A stretch of 39,652 bases of DNA from positions 1 through 39,652 of the forward strand of contig JACQUW010000201.1 in the NCBI GenBank assembly GCA_016210115.1, given 5' to 3'. Below, one piece after another: positions 17,096 through 24,875 of this stretch. The number at the start of each line of letters is the position of its first letter. The stretch's first letter is position 1. The notes under the pieces are model-generated. The model saw only the letters and a list, made by a program, of their open reading frames with translations. It had not been told where the DNA came from and did no database searches. A program made the translations under genes and the position numbers. The DNA is from Deltaproteobacteria bacterium (GTDB lineage: Bacteria > Desulfobacterota > Binatia > UBA9968).

Positions 17096-17977
17096 TTACG
17101 TCCGATGCGCTGCAGGTCGGATTACCAGCACAGGATCACCGCAGTAACACACGACCCGCTCCGTAACGCTGCCTAGAACCCAGCGGCCCATTCCAGATCT
17201 TCCATGCGTGGACATCACCACCAAATTGTGAGACGTTCTTTCTGCAAGGTCAATGATCTCTTCCGGTCCCTTTCCTTCCACCGCCACAAAAGACACATTT
17301 TCTACGCCCTCGGCCTTAAGTTCCTCCACCTTCGCCCGCAAATAGTCCGCTATCTCTTCCTTGATCTTTGCTCCCAACTCCCCAATCGGCGCAGGCGAAA
17401 CACCGGTTGCCACAAAATAGGCTGTCGTTGGAAGAGTGTACGTTCGGATCAGAACAACTCCCAGAGTCAAGCGCTTCGCAAGATACACGACATGAGGAAA
17501 AATCTTTGGCGCCAGGTGAGAACCATCCAACGGAACTATCACAGTACTAAGCCACACTTCGCCGCTGGGAACAGTCTCCGGGTTTGGGCGAATGAGCAGG
17601 AGAGGATTAACCGCTGCCTGGAGCACCTTGTGAGCCACACTTCCTAGCAGCCAGCGCCGGGCACCGGAACGACCATACGTAGCCATCGCTATCAAGGTTC
17701 CGGCATCTCCTGAAGCACTATCGACAATCACTTCGGCTGCTCTCCCCTTTTCCACACGGAAATTTACGGTCGAAGTGGTCGGGAAGGAAGCCGCTACTTC
17801 TTTCAGGTAATCGGCTCGTTGCATGGAACGAGCAAAGGAAGTGACAGTCTCTGGATCGTTGACATGCAGCAAATCAACAGGCAGCCGGAGCCCATTGGCA
17901 AGTAATCGAGCGTAAGGTAAAACTCCCTCCGCCAGCTTTGATCCGTCGAGTGGGACGAGAATCTTTTTGTACTTCAT
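17096..17977 (-). CDS. Tandem-domain universal stress protein (second copy)
   Basis: About 293 residues from the ATG at 17977, supported by GGGAG about 8 nt upstream; the frame extends to 17998 without an SD. Two UspA folds: ILVPLDGSKLAEGVLPYARL at the start and VIVPLDGSHLAPKIFPHV near the middle. ATP-binding loops are ATYGRSGARRWLLGSVAHK and STHGRSGMGRWVLGSVTER, both with the G-x2-G-x9-G-S spacing. It is the first gene of the minus-strand block that continues into ackA and xfp. It shares architecture with the USP at 12460-13359 but is clearly diverged, so the pair is an old duplication. Confidence 0.9.
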   Translation of the reverse strand: MKYKKILVPLDGSKLAEGVLPYARLLANGLRLPVDLLHVNDPETVTSFARSMQRADYLKEVAASFPTTSTVNFRVEKGRAAEVIVDSASGDAGTLIAMATYGRSGARRWLLGSVAHKVLQAAVNPLLLIRPNPETVPSGEVWLSTVIVPLDGSHLAPKIFPHVVYLAKRLTLGVVLIRTYTLPTTAYFVATGVSPAPIGELGAKIKEEIADYLRAKVEELKAEGVENVSFVAVEGKGPEEIIDLAERTSHNLVVMSTHGRSGMGRWVLGSVTERVVCYCGDPVLVIRPAAHRT

Positions 17978-18428
17978 GCGCTTACTCCCGATACTCATTG
18001 TTCGTTACGCCGGGGACTTCCGCAAAGAACGGGCCAAAAGAAGCTCTCCTCAAAAAGTCCATTCCAGGTCGCTATGTCGAAACGGAGGGGCACAGACAAA
18101 CCTATCCTTCAGGACCAAGCACTCCGGCCACTCACTCGCTGCTCGATTTGACTGGTCTCTCACAAAAGAGACAGCTCAGGAGAAATTTTTCTCAGCGTTG
18201 CGAGTCCAACCGGGCTTATCGAAAGTCCTCGGCCCTCTCCCTCGCGCCCCTCGCGGTCGAGTGTGGGTTTCATCGCGAGTCGGTTGTCTGGCACGCTGTT
18301 TGCCGCTTGTTCAAAGCAGCATGTTGCCATCAGAGAAGTGGGCCGGCGAACTCAAGTACGCTCTGGCGGATCATCGAAGGCGAAGCTGACAAAGGAGTTA
18401 CGGAGCGCTGTGCGCCAGGAGATGACAT
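17978..18428. other. Divergent intergenic region between the USP block and polX
   Basis: About 450 bp with no gene I can support. Open frames here lack homology-like features. It should hold the promoter of the USP-ackA-xfp-USP block on the minus strand and that of polX on the plus strand, but I find no convincing -35/-10 pair for either. A small hairpin GTCTCT/AGAGAC (18155-18160 and 18167-18172, 6-nt loop) is present, as is a C-rich stretch near 18231-18262 like the REP-like DNA at 8193. Confidence 0.45.
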
Positions 18429-20213
18429 ATGGAAAACGTGGAGATCGCACATATACTCGGCAAATACGCGGATCTGCTGGAGATTCAAGGCGAGGGTCTG
18501 TTCCGCGTTCTGGCTTACCGGAAAGCCGCGCGGACCCTCGAAAGCCTCTCCCAACAGGTCGCTCAGCTCCTCGCGGAAGGCAAAGATCTCGAGGAACTAC
18601 CGGGGATAGGAAAGAGTATGGCCGGGCACATCCAAGAGATAATCAAGACCGGCACCCTCAAGGGCTTAAAGAAGCTTCGAAAGGAAATTCCCACTACGCT
18701 GGACGAGCTTCTCGAAATCGAGGGATTGGGGCCCAAACGAACGAAACAGCTCTACGAGCAACTGGGAATCAGCTCAATTAAGGAGCTTGAGCGCGCGCTC
18801 GACTCGGATAAGGTCGACTCTCTGCGGGGATTCGGCCAAAAGAGCGTCGAAAAAATTCGCCAGGCCATCCAGAACTTGGGAAAACGCCCCAAGCGCTTCA
18901 AACTCCTGGACGCCGACCAGCTAGTGCGTCCCCTGATAGAATATCTCCGCAAGGGCGGTAATATCGAGCAGCTTGAAGTGGCCGGAAGCTACCGTCGCCG
19001 GATGGAGACGGTCGGCGACATCGATATTTTGGCTGCCTCTGACAATCCACAACCTGTGATGCAGCGCTTTCAGAGCTATCCGGAAGTCGAGCGTGTGGTC
19101 GCGGCCGGCGCAACGCGCGGGACCGTAATTCTCCGATCGGGCCTTCAGGTGGATCTCCGTATTCTTCCGCGGCGTTCTTACGGTTCGGCTCTCCATTACT
19201 TCACAGGCTCCAAAGCCCACAACGTGGCGGTTCGCAAGCTTGGCGTCGAACGCGGCCTGCGCGTCAGCGAATACGGAGTCTTTCGGGTGCCGGAGGGAAA
19301 GAGGGCGGAGGATGTCGGGGTCGAAGAAGGCGAGCGGATCGGCGGCGCCAAAGAAGAAGACGTCTTCCGAGCGGTCAACATGGACTCGGTCCCACCGGAG
19401 TTGCGGGAAGATCGCGGCGAGATCCAAGCCGCACAAAAGCACAAGCTTCCCGATCTGATCGTTCTCGAAGATATCCGGGGAGATCTCCACATGCACAGCA
19501 AGTGGACCGACGGGAACGGCACGATTATAGAGATGGCGCGCGCCTGCAAAGAGCGCGGGTATCAGTACTGCGCGATCACGGACCACAGCAAGGCCGTACG
19601 GGTAGCCGGCGGACTCAGTGCGGAGGACTTCAAACGACAACGCGAAGAGATCGAGGACGCTCGCACGAAAGTCCTCGGGATCACTATTTTTACCGGCTGC
19701 GAGGTTGACATTCTACCGGATGGATCGCTCGATCTGCCTGACGATGTGCTTGAGCAGCTCGACGTGGTCGTCGCCGCCGTCCATGCGAAAATGGATATGA
19801 CCCAAAGCGAGATGACCAAAAGAGTCCTCAAGGCTCTCGCCCACCCGGCCATAACCATCTTGGCCCATCCTACCGGACGGCTAATCAATCACCGTGAGCC
19901 GTTCGCCATCGATCTCGAAGAGATCTTTCATGCCGCAAAGCGAACCCAAGTAGTCGTCGAGCTGGATGCTCAGCCCGACCGCCTCGACTTGAACGATCTG
20001 CATCTGTTTCGGGCCAGAGAAATCGGGGTGAAGATCGCGATCAACACCGACGCCCACAGTACCGGCCAGCTGCGCTTCATGAGATACGGAATCGACCAGG
20101 CGCGCAGGGGCTGGCTGGAAAAACGCCACGTCCTGAACGCGATGGCGCAGCCGCAGTTGGAGATGTGGCTCAAGCAGCGGCGGCAGAGATTCGACAAGGC
20201 AGCCGCACTTTAG
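18429..20213 (+). CDS. polX: DNA polymerase/3'-5' exonuclease PolX
   Basis: 594 residues, typical or slightly long for bacterial PolX. The start has AGGAG about 8 nt upstream. Order: an 8-kDa helical domain (LLEIQGEGLFRVLAYRKAAR), HhH motifs (LPGIGKSMAGHIQEI, IEGLGPKRTKQLYEQLG), and the Pol beta-type nucleotidyltransferase core with GSYRRRMETVGDIDIL (catalytic Asp pair near residue 195) and HYFTGSKAHNVAVR. The C-terminal PHP domain has DLHMHSKWTDGNGTI (about 352), TGCEVDIL, HPTGRLINHREP and NTDAHS, metal ligands that give exonuclease and AP-endonuclease activity in characterised relatives. The role is gap-filling base-excision repair in the cytosol. It appears monocistronic. Confidence 0.95.
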   Translation: MENVEIAHILGKYADLLEIQGEGLFRVLAYRKAARTLESLSQQVAQLLAEGKDLEELPGIGKSMAGHIQEIIKTGTLKGLKKLRKEIPTTLDELLEIEGLGPKRTKQLYEQLGISSIKELERALDSDKVDSLRGFGQKSVEKIRQAIQNLGKRPKRFKLLDADQLVRPLIEYLRKGGNIEQLEVAGSYRRRMETVGDIDILAASDNPQPVMQRFQSYPEVERVVAAGATRGTVILRSGLQVDLRILPRRSYGSALHYFTGSKAHNVAVRKLGVERGLRVSEYGVFRVPEGKRAEDVGVEEGERIGGAKEEDVFRAVNMDSVPPELREDRGEIQAAQKHKLPDLIVLEDIRGDLHMHSKWTDGNGTIIEMARACKERGYQYCAITDHSKAVRVAGGLSAEDFKRQREEIEDARTKVLGITIFTGCEVDILPDGSLDLPDDVLEQLDVVVAAVHAKMDMTQSEMTKRVLKALAHPAITILAHPTGRLINHREPFAIDLEEIFHAAKRTQVVVELDAQPDRLDLNDLHLFRAREIGVKIAINTDAHSTGQLRFMRYGIDQARRGWLEKRHVLNAMAQPQLEMWLKQRRQRFDKAAAL

Positions 20214-20440
20214 CGGAGCGGGCCTTCACACTCATGTTCTTAGGCGGTGAACGGACTTCGGCTGACATCGGATTTCACCTCCACGTAAACGATTGTGGCA
20301 AAGAGGGTCGCCTCAGGACGTGACCTTCAGCCAGATTCTACGGAGTGCGCGGTATAGAAACGTCACCAACTAAACCGGCTGGAATTTGCACATCCGCGAA
20401 TCTGCAATTTCCGCCTACGCAGGGATGATAATCAAATGCC

Positions 20441-20707
20441 TTGGTATATCTAAAAATTGCAGACATTCCGGCTCTGTTCATTGGCATATTTATTGCCACC
20501 GCCTTTGGTAGATCAGATAACATTCAGCTTTCTCCCGAAAGGAATAATGAAACCGTGGAACTTCAAATATCCATATCTCAAGAAAGCATCACAGCAATCA
20601 GCATGGTCGCCCCGGACGAAGCTTTAGTGCAGCAGAGTCGTCCGCTGAAGCTGAAAGGAAGCCAAAATTATTTAAACGACGTGCACAAATTACAAAGAAG
20701 GAGGTGA
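20441..20707 (+). CDS. Doubtful small ORF upstream of the 68-aa ORF
   Basis: An 88-codon frame starting with TTG, no SD. The N-terminus is hydrophobic (ADIPALFIGIFIATAFGR) and the C-terminus basic. Its stop TGA (20705-20707) lies inside the SD of the next ORF, which is the only reason to suspect a real, coupled gene. I recognise no family, and the local DNA is more AT-rich than its neighbours. Confidence 0.18.
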   Translation: MVYLKIADIPALFIGIFIATAFGRSDNIQLSPERNNETVELQISISQESITAISMVAPDEALVQQSRPLKLKGSQNYLNDVHKLQRRR

Positions 20708-20709
20708 TC
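20698..20709 (+). promoter_or_regulatory. Full-length Shine-Dalgarno sequence
   Basis: AAGGAGGTGATC matches the complement of the 16S rRNA 3' end over all 12 bases, 4 nt before the ATG at 20714 when counted from its last base and 8 nt from the GGAGG core. It is the strongest ribosome-binding site in the window. Confidence 0.6.
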
Positions 20710-20713
20710 GGAG

Positions 20714-20920
20714 ATGAGTGACTGGACCGATGTCTTTAGCAACAGCAGGGTCAACGGTGCGCATTATACCGGGGATCTCTTGCCGCAAAGTGTCTGGAAG
20801 TGGCCTGAAAGTTGGCTGGAAGAGCAGCTACGCAGGACCAGAGGGGAAGCCTGGGCTGAAAGAACGCGCCTGGAGAAGGGCCACGTGGGATTGCGTCATT
20901 TAACAGCGCCCGTGCGGTGA
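20714..20920 (+). CDS. Hypothetical small protein (68 aa)
   Basis: A short acidic-then-basic protein, MSDWTDVFSNSRVNGAHYTG at the start, with several Trp (DWTD, VWKWPESW) and an amphipathic EEQLRRTRGEAW helix. No signal peptide, no membrane segment, no family I recognise. Support comes almost entirely from the 12-base SD directly upstream. It sits in the gene-poor strip between polX and the broken Crp/Fnr remnant. Confidence 0.42.
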   Translation: MSDWTDVFSNSRVNGAHYTGDLLPQSVWKWPESWLEEQLRRTRGEAWAERTRLEKGHVGLRHLTAPVR

Positions 20921-20959
20921 TCTACAGAGCGGACCGGCGACTGGGTTCTGTTATGTGAG

Positions 20960-20981
20960 GATGACATTCTTGTCTGTCATC
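20960..20981. repeat. Short perfect inverted repeat
   Basis: GATGACA (20960-20966) and TGTCATC (20975-20981) form a 7-bp stem with an 8-nt loop, 40 bp downstream of the 68-aa ORF. No T-run follows. It may end that transcript or act in control of the microprotein gene 160 bp further on. Confidence 0.3.
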
Positions 20982-21140
20982 GTTGGTTGGAGAGTGTCCA
21001 TAACTGGCTGTCCTTATGGGCACGGGAAGATCGTTGGTAAGCGGGATCGTCTTGGTCGTGGTTGGAGCCAAACAATCGTAGTTCGACCAGGAGTCGTCCA
21101 CTGTGTGCAATGTAAATCTAACAGTTAAGTTGGAGATAGA

Positions 21141-21230
21141 ATGATCCACATGACGGACTTGCTGCTGACTCTGGCGCTGGTATTCGTCGCGATTTGGGTG
21201 GCAGTGCAGATCATCCGCGGACGAATCTGA
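21141..21230 (+). CDS. 29-residue single-span membrane microprotein
   Basis: ATG at 21141, TGA at 21228-21230. An SD-like GGAG lies about 6 nt upstream. The translation starts MIHMTDLLLTLALVFVAI and ends WVAVQIIRGRI: a short polar N-terminus, one hydrophobic helix of about 18 residues and a basic C-terminal tail, as in known small membrane proteins (positive-inside would place the C-terminus in the cytosol). It is too short for ordinary gene callers. Function unknown; such peptides often modulate a membrane pump or kinase. Confidence 0.45.
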   Translation: MIHMTDLLLTLALVFVAIWVAVQIIRGRI

Positions 21231-21257
21231 AGAGAAACAGGTAACGCATTACTCTAG

Positions 21258-21503
21258 AACTGCGGCGAGCAAGACGAGACGGTCTACTTCATTGAAAGCG
21301 GGAAGGTCAAGCTGCTCATGCTTTCTTCCGAAGGTAAAGAGTGCCCGCTGGCCATCAACTGCGCCGGAGATATTTTCGCTGAGCTCTGCTTACGCGGATT
21401 TGGCGAACGATTAGAGACGGCCACGGCGATGAAAGCAACCGTCTTGGCGATGCGCCAGATACGGAAAAAAGTAGAAAAAGATTACGGGGTCTTGTTGCAG
21501 TAA
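21258..21503 (+). pseudogene. Remnant of a Crp/Fnr regulator (ligand-binding domain only)
   Basis: Reading from after an in-frame TAG, the frame gives CGEQDETVYFIESGKVKLL, then SSEGKECPLAINCAGDIFAE and a stretch ending near ETATAMKATVLAM: strands 3-6 and the phosphate-binding-cassette region of a Crp/Fnr effector domain. It lacks the N-terminal start and all of the dimer helix and helix-turn-helix; after about residue 60 it diverges into a basic tail and stops at 21503. An internal ATG at 21318 exists but would give no fold. It differs from the intact regulator at 11545-12240, so it is not a simple duplicate. Confidence 0.6.
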
Positions 21504-21515
21504 GGATGCCGCGTA

Positions 21516-22889
21516 TCAATTGTGCTTGGGCTGAGCGTCTATGCATAACTCTTGAAGCCTTAAATTGACCGGCGATTGCTCGTTCATTTCGCGAAACCGT
21601 TTTACCGTTTCCCTGAGCTTATTTATCGGGATCGATTCCGCAACGGGCACCGTGGTGATCCCCCGTCGGTCCAATCGTTCGATGACACCCGCTACGGTCA
21701 GACGATGAATATCGCAAGCCGGCTGATAAGCGACAACTTCACGATGGTCCAAACAAACCTCGGAAAGAACTCTCGCTTCCGTTAACTCGGAAAGAACCGA
21801 GCGAACGAGGCGGATGGGAGTCTCCAGTTCACGAGCAATATCTTCAGCAGTTGAGGGCTTTTCCGCGTTCAGGAAATTCTTCACGCAGAGATAAGCAATC
21901 ATGAGAGCGATTATTCTTTTGAAAAAGTAACTCACTCTTAGACAGTCCTGCTCAAACTCGTAGGTCGCGACATTCTGATGAGCGAAAGACACCTCTGCAC
22001 CCAGAAGAACGATCAGCCAACTAAGTTGCAGCCACACTAAGAACAAGGGCAACGCGGCAAAGCTTCCGTAAATGGCGCCGTACTTGGAAACGCCGATCTG
22101 GAATAAAATATAAGCCAGTTGGATAACTTGATAAATTGTCCCTGCAAGGACACCTCCCCATAGGGCCGATTTGACCTCGACTTTGGTATTGGGCATGAAC
22201 ACATAAATAAACGTAAAGACGAGCCAAATGACGCCGTAAGGCAAAATTCTTAGAGAAAAGATAAGCACGTCGGCCAAATATCCTAAGAAAGAAAGTCGCT
22301 CCACGAGCACGGTAATTTGCGTCGTAAGGAACACCGTGATGCTGCCAGCGGTGATCAATAAGACCGGGCAAATCACCATGACCGATAAGTAGTCAGCGAG
22401 CTTGCGTCCCATGGCCCTTGGTGTCTTTACCCCCCAGATGTCGTTAAAAGACTTTTCGATGTTGCCTAAAACTTTGATGACCGTCCAAAACAATACGACG
22501 ACGCCAACCCCCGCGATTGCACCTCCCTTGGTGTTCTCCAACAAAGACTGAGCGAATCCGATAATCCTCTCCGCTACCTCTTCGTGACCCTCTAACTTTG
22601 CCACGAGTTGTTCACCGAGAATTTTTTCGAAACCAAAGCCTTTCGCGACCGCGAAAGCCATCGCGACGACAGGCACAATCGACAGCAGGGAATAAAACGT
22701 TAAAGCCGAAGCCCGTAATTCACATTTGTCAAGATTAAAGCGGCGAATGGCTAAAAGAAAAATCCGCAGCTGCCTGATCCAAAATGACCGCCGGGGCGTC
22801 AACTTGTTTGCCTGTAAACGCCAAATATCGGTGTTTAAAAATTGAACGATATCAGAGGGTCTTTTCATGTGACGCGCTTTTGATTCCAT
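21516..22889 (-). CDS. YihY/BrkB family membrane protein with C-terminal winged-helix-like tail
   Basis: 457 residues. After a polar N-terminus, a segment with ASALTFYSLLSIVPVVAMAF (hallmark of YihY/UPF0761) begins a set of about six membrane helices: GGAIAGVGVVVLFWTVIKVL with NIEKSFNDIWGV, then MVICPVLLITAGSITVFL, a long pair around LPYGVIWLVFTFIYVFMPNT, and FAALPLFLVWLQLSWLIVLL with GAEVSF. The C-terminal 100 or so residues are soluble and contain TAEDIARELETPIRLVRSVL, a winged-helix-like stretch. Such tails occur in part of the family, which was once called RNase BN in error. Transport substrate unknown. ATG at 22889; Met8 (22868) is an alternative. Confidence 0.85.
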   Translation of the reverse strand: MESKARHMKRPSDIVQFLNTDIWRLQANKLTPRRSFWIRQLRIFLLAIRRFNLDKCELRASALTFYSLLSIVPVVAMAFAVAKGFGFEKILGEQLVAKLEGHEEVAERIIGFAQSLLENTKGGAIAGVGVVVLFWTVIKVLGNIEKSFNDIWGVKTPRAMGRKLADYLSVMVICPVLLITAGSITVFLTTQITVLVERLSFLGYLADVLIFSLRILPYGVIWLVFTFIYVFMPNTKVEVKSALWGGVLAGTIYQVIQLAYILFQIGVSKYGAIYGSFAALPLFLVWLQLSWLIVLLGAEVSFAHQNVATYEFEQDCLRVSYFFKRIIALMIAYLCVKNFLNAEKPSTAEDIARELETPIRLVRSVLSELTEARVLSEVCLDHREVVAYQPACDIHRLTVAGVIERLDRRGITTVPVAESIPINKLRETVKRFREMNEQSPVNLRLQELCIDAQPKHN

Positions 22890-23122
22890 ATGCCGTCCCG
22901 ACCTGAAAGGTATCCCCTCGGGGCTCAGAGAAAACTATTCGATTGCTACTTGGCGATTCGTGCTTCACTTTACCGCAACCGAGTCGTCCGCGCTACTGCC
23001 CCGCTTCACTGACGCCTCTCTTCATGCCGGTCTGAACAAGCGCTCCGAATAAGTCGGTGATATATATTCTGGTCGTTTCCTTTTGATAGAAACTTTCCGG
23101 CTTGTTAGGAGGAACGATTAAT

Positions 23123-23308
23123 CTACCTTCGTAGAAGACGAGATAGCTCTTCGATCCCGCTTTTAGCGAGAGCGAATTGTTTCTTGGCCTCACCCACGAT
23201 CTTGCTCGTGTCCACGCTCGCAACCGTCGTATTCACCGTTGTTCCCAGCGCCTCGATTATTTTTTCCGTGACCTCGCCCGCGCGCCCATTTTTCTCTCGA
23301 TACTGCAA
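23123..23308 (-). CDS. Hypothetical small ORF directly after the efflux outer-membrane gene
   Basis: 61 codons from a TTG at 23308, one nucleotide after the stop of the NodT-type gene. The reading is a plausible helical protein (EVTEKIIEALGTTVNTTVAS, then AKKQFALAKSGIEELSRLLR). A second, overlapping frame of 76 codons (22993-23223) continues beyond its stop, so a frameshifted longer gene is possible. No SD of note and no family recognised. The 230 bp between this and the BrkB gene hold nothing else I can support. Confidence 0.28.
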   Translation of the reverse strand: MQYREKNGRAGEVTEKIIEALGTTVNTTVASVDTSKIVGEAKKQFALAKSGIEELSRLLRR

Positions 23309-23309
23309 A

Positions 23310-24875
23310 TCAAGGTCGGACCCTCTTCAAAGGCGTCCAGCCTCCGCCCAGCGCCTTATATAAACTGATCAGATTGGATGTGACCTGACCTTTACTCAGC
23401 ACCAGCTGCTCTTGAAACGATAACTGTGTTCGTTCGGCGTCCAGAACGCTCTGAAAGTCGATCAGCCCCGACGCGTACTGGTCGTGCGCCAACTCCGCCG
23501 CCCGCTGCGCAGCTTGGGTTGCTTCCGACAGTGCTTGCCGTCGATCTTGCTCTTCGGCGTACGCCACCAACGCATTCTCCACGTCTTCGAGCGCGGTGAG
23601 TATTGCAGTCTCATACTGTTTTAAAGCCTGCTCTTGCAACGCGTTTTGTACCTCGATGTTCTGGCGTATCGCGCCGCCCTTGAAAATCGTCCATGCAATA
23701 CTGCCCGACATGCTGGCGATCCGGCTGCCGGCCGAAAAAAGATGATTGGTTGAGAGCGCTTCGAGCCCGATTGATCCCGGCAGCGTGAACCTGGGATAAA
23801 GATCGGCAGTCGCGATCCCGACGCGTGCCGTTTGGGCGGCGAGCTGGCGCTCGGCCCGCCGAACATCCGGCCGTCGTCGCAAGACCTCCGCAGGTACCCC
23901 GACGGCGACTTCCAGGAACGTCTCCGGTATGGGCTTTCTTACTGAGAGCTGCCCCTCAAGCGCCCCCGGGAACACTCCGAGCAAGACTGCGAGACGGTTC
24001 TTGGCCTCCTCGATTCCAGATCGCAACCGGGGCAATTGGGAGCGCGTATTTTCCAGATTGGCTTTGGCCTGCTCGACATCGAGCCTGCTGACGAGGCCTG
24101 CTTCGAAACGCCATTCGGTCAACTGGAGAGTTTCCATCTGCGCTTTTAAATTCTCTTCCGCCACCTGAAGCTGTGTCTGGAGCGTGCGCGCCTCCACGTA
24201 ATTCAGGGCAACCTCCGCAAGCAGGCTCACCAGCACATCATCGCGATCAGCCTCGCTCGCTTCGAGATCGCCTTCCGCTGCCTCGACGGAGCGCCGCATT
24301 CGCCCGAACACGTCAATTTCCCAAGTTGCATCAAACCCCAATCTATAGAGTTCACGTGTCTGGCCAGCGCCGCTTTGCTCGCTGCTGCGGCTCCTGCTAG
24401 CAGAGCCTGCGGTATCAATCGCCGGGAAGAGACCCGCCTGAGCTACGCCGCGCCGCGCCCGCGCCTCCCGGACTCGCGCGAGAGCTTTCTTCAGGTCCAG
24501 GTTCCCCGTCACTGCGCGTTCGATCAGATTCGACAAGTCGGGATCGTCCAGCGTTGTCCACCACCGGGCAAGCGTTTGCGCTTCGGGTGTTTGTGCAATC
24601 AGACCGCCGCGCAGGCTTCTGCTCCATTCAACCGGCGCCGGCATTTCAGGTTTAACGTAATCAGCCCCCACGGCAGAACAGCCGGCAAGCGCTAGCGCAG
24701 TCAACGTTGTGACGAAGAGCCGCGCCGTCTCGCACCGCAGCACAGCGCCGAGAAGACGAGACTGACATTTTGAACGGTTTGAACCTTTTGAACGACCGAG
24801 GTTAAAGCCGTTGGAGTCGTTCAAGCCATAAGCACGATAGCTTGAGCCATGAATAATCCGATTCAAATTACTCAT
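23310..24875 (-). CDS. NodT-family efflux outer-membrane lipoprotein (TolC-like)
   Basis: 521 residues as read. TTLTALALAGCSAVGADYVK is a lipoprotein signal with Cys66, followed by the YVKPEMPAP segment seen in NodT/OprM proteins. The mature part has the two repeated halves of outer-membrane efflux proteins (ARWWTTLDDPDLSNLIERAV, VAEENLKAQMETLQLTEWRF, then RRRPDVRRAERQLAAQTARV, TAILTALEDVENALVAYAEE and DQYASGLIDFQSVLDAERTQ). It forms a trimeric channel across the outer membrane and periplasm. The first about 40 residues are encoded by GTTCAA-rich repeats and look spurious; a GTG near residue 45 may be the true start. The listed ATG overlaps the permease gene by 8 bp. It is the last gene of the MacAB-type operon. 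Confidence 0.88.
   Translation of the reverse strand: MSNLNRIIHGSSYRAYGLNDSNGFNLGRSKGSNRSKCQSRLLGAVLRCETARLFVTTLTALALAGCSAVGADYVKPEMPAPVEWSRSLRGGLIAQTPEAQTLARWWTTLDDPDLSNLIERAVTGNLDLKKALARVREARARRGVAQAGLFPAIDTAGSASRSRSSEQSGAGQTRELYRLGFDATWEIDVFGRMRRSVEAAEGDLEASEADRDDVLVSLLAEVALNYVEARTLQTQLQVAEENLKAQMETLQLTEWRFEAGLVSRLDVEQAKANLENTRSQLPRLRSGIEEAKNRLAVLLGVFPGALEGQLSVRKPIPETFLEVAVGVPAEVLRRRPDVRRAERQLAAQTARVGIATADLYPRFTLPGSIGLEALSTNHLFSAGSRIASMSGSIAWTIFKGGAIRQNIEVQNALQEQALKQYETAILTALEDVENALVAYAEEQDRRQALSEATQAAQRAAELAHDQYASGLIDFQSVLDAERTQLSFQEQLVLSKGQVTSNLISLYKALGGGWTPLKRVRP
24776..24824. repeat. GTTCAA/TTGAAC-rich repeat with a 9-bp inverted repeat
   Basis: TTTGAAC units recur three times (about 24770-24796), and TTGAACGAC (24788-24796) is mirrored by GTCGTTCAA (24816-24824), spacer 19 nt. 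It lies in the junction between the MacB-like permease and the start of the NodT gene, inside the apparent N-terminal extension of the latter. Confidence 0.5.

Noticed and set aside
17938..18609. 223-codon plus-strand ORF across the USP-polX spacer
   Set aside because: It overlaps both the 5' end of the USP gene and the start of polX and shows no family or secondary-structure signature.
18921..19640. 239-codon minus-strand ORF within polX
   Set aside because: Antisense to the conserved PolX core; no domain recognised.
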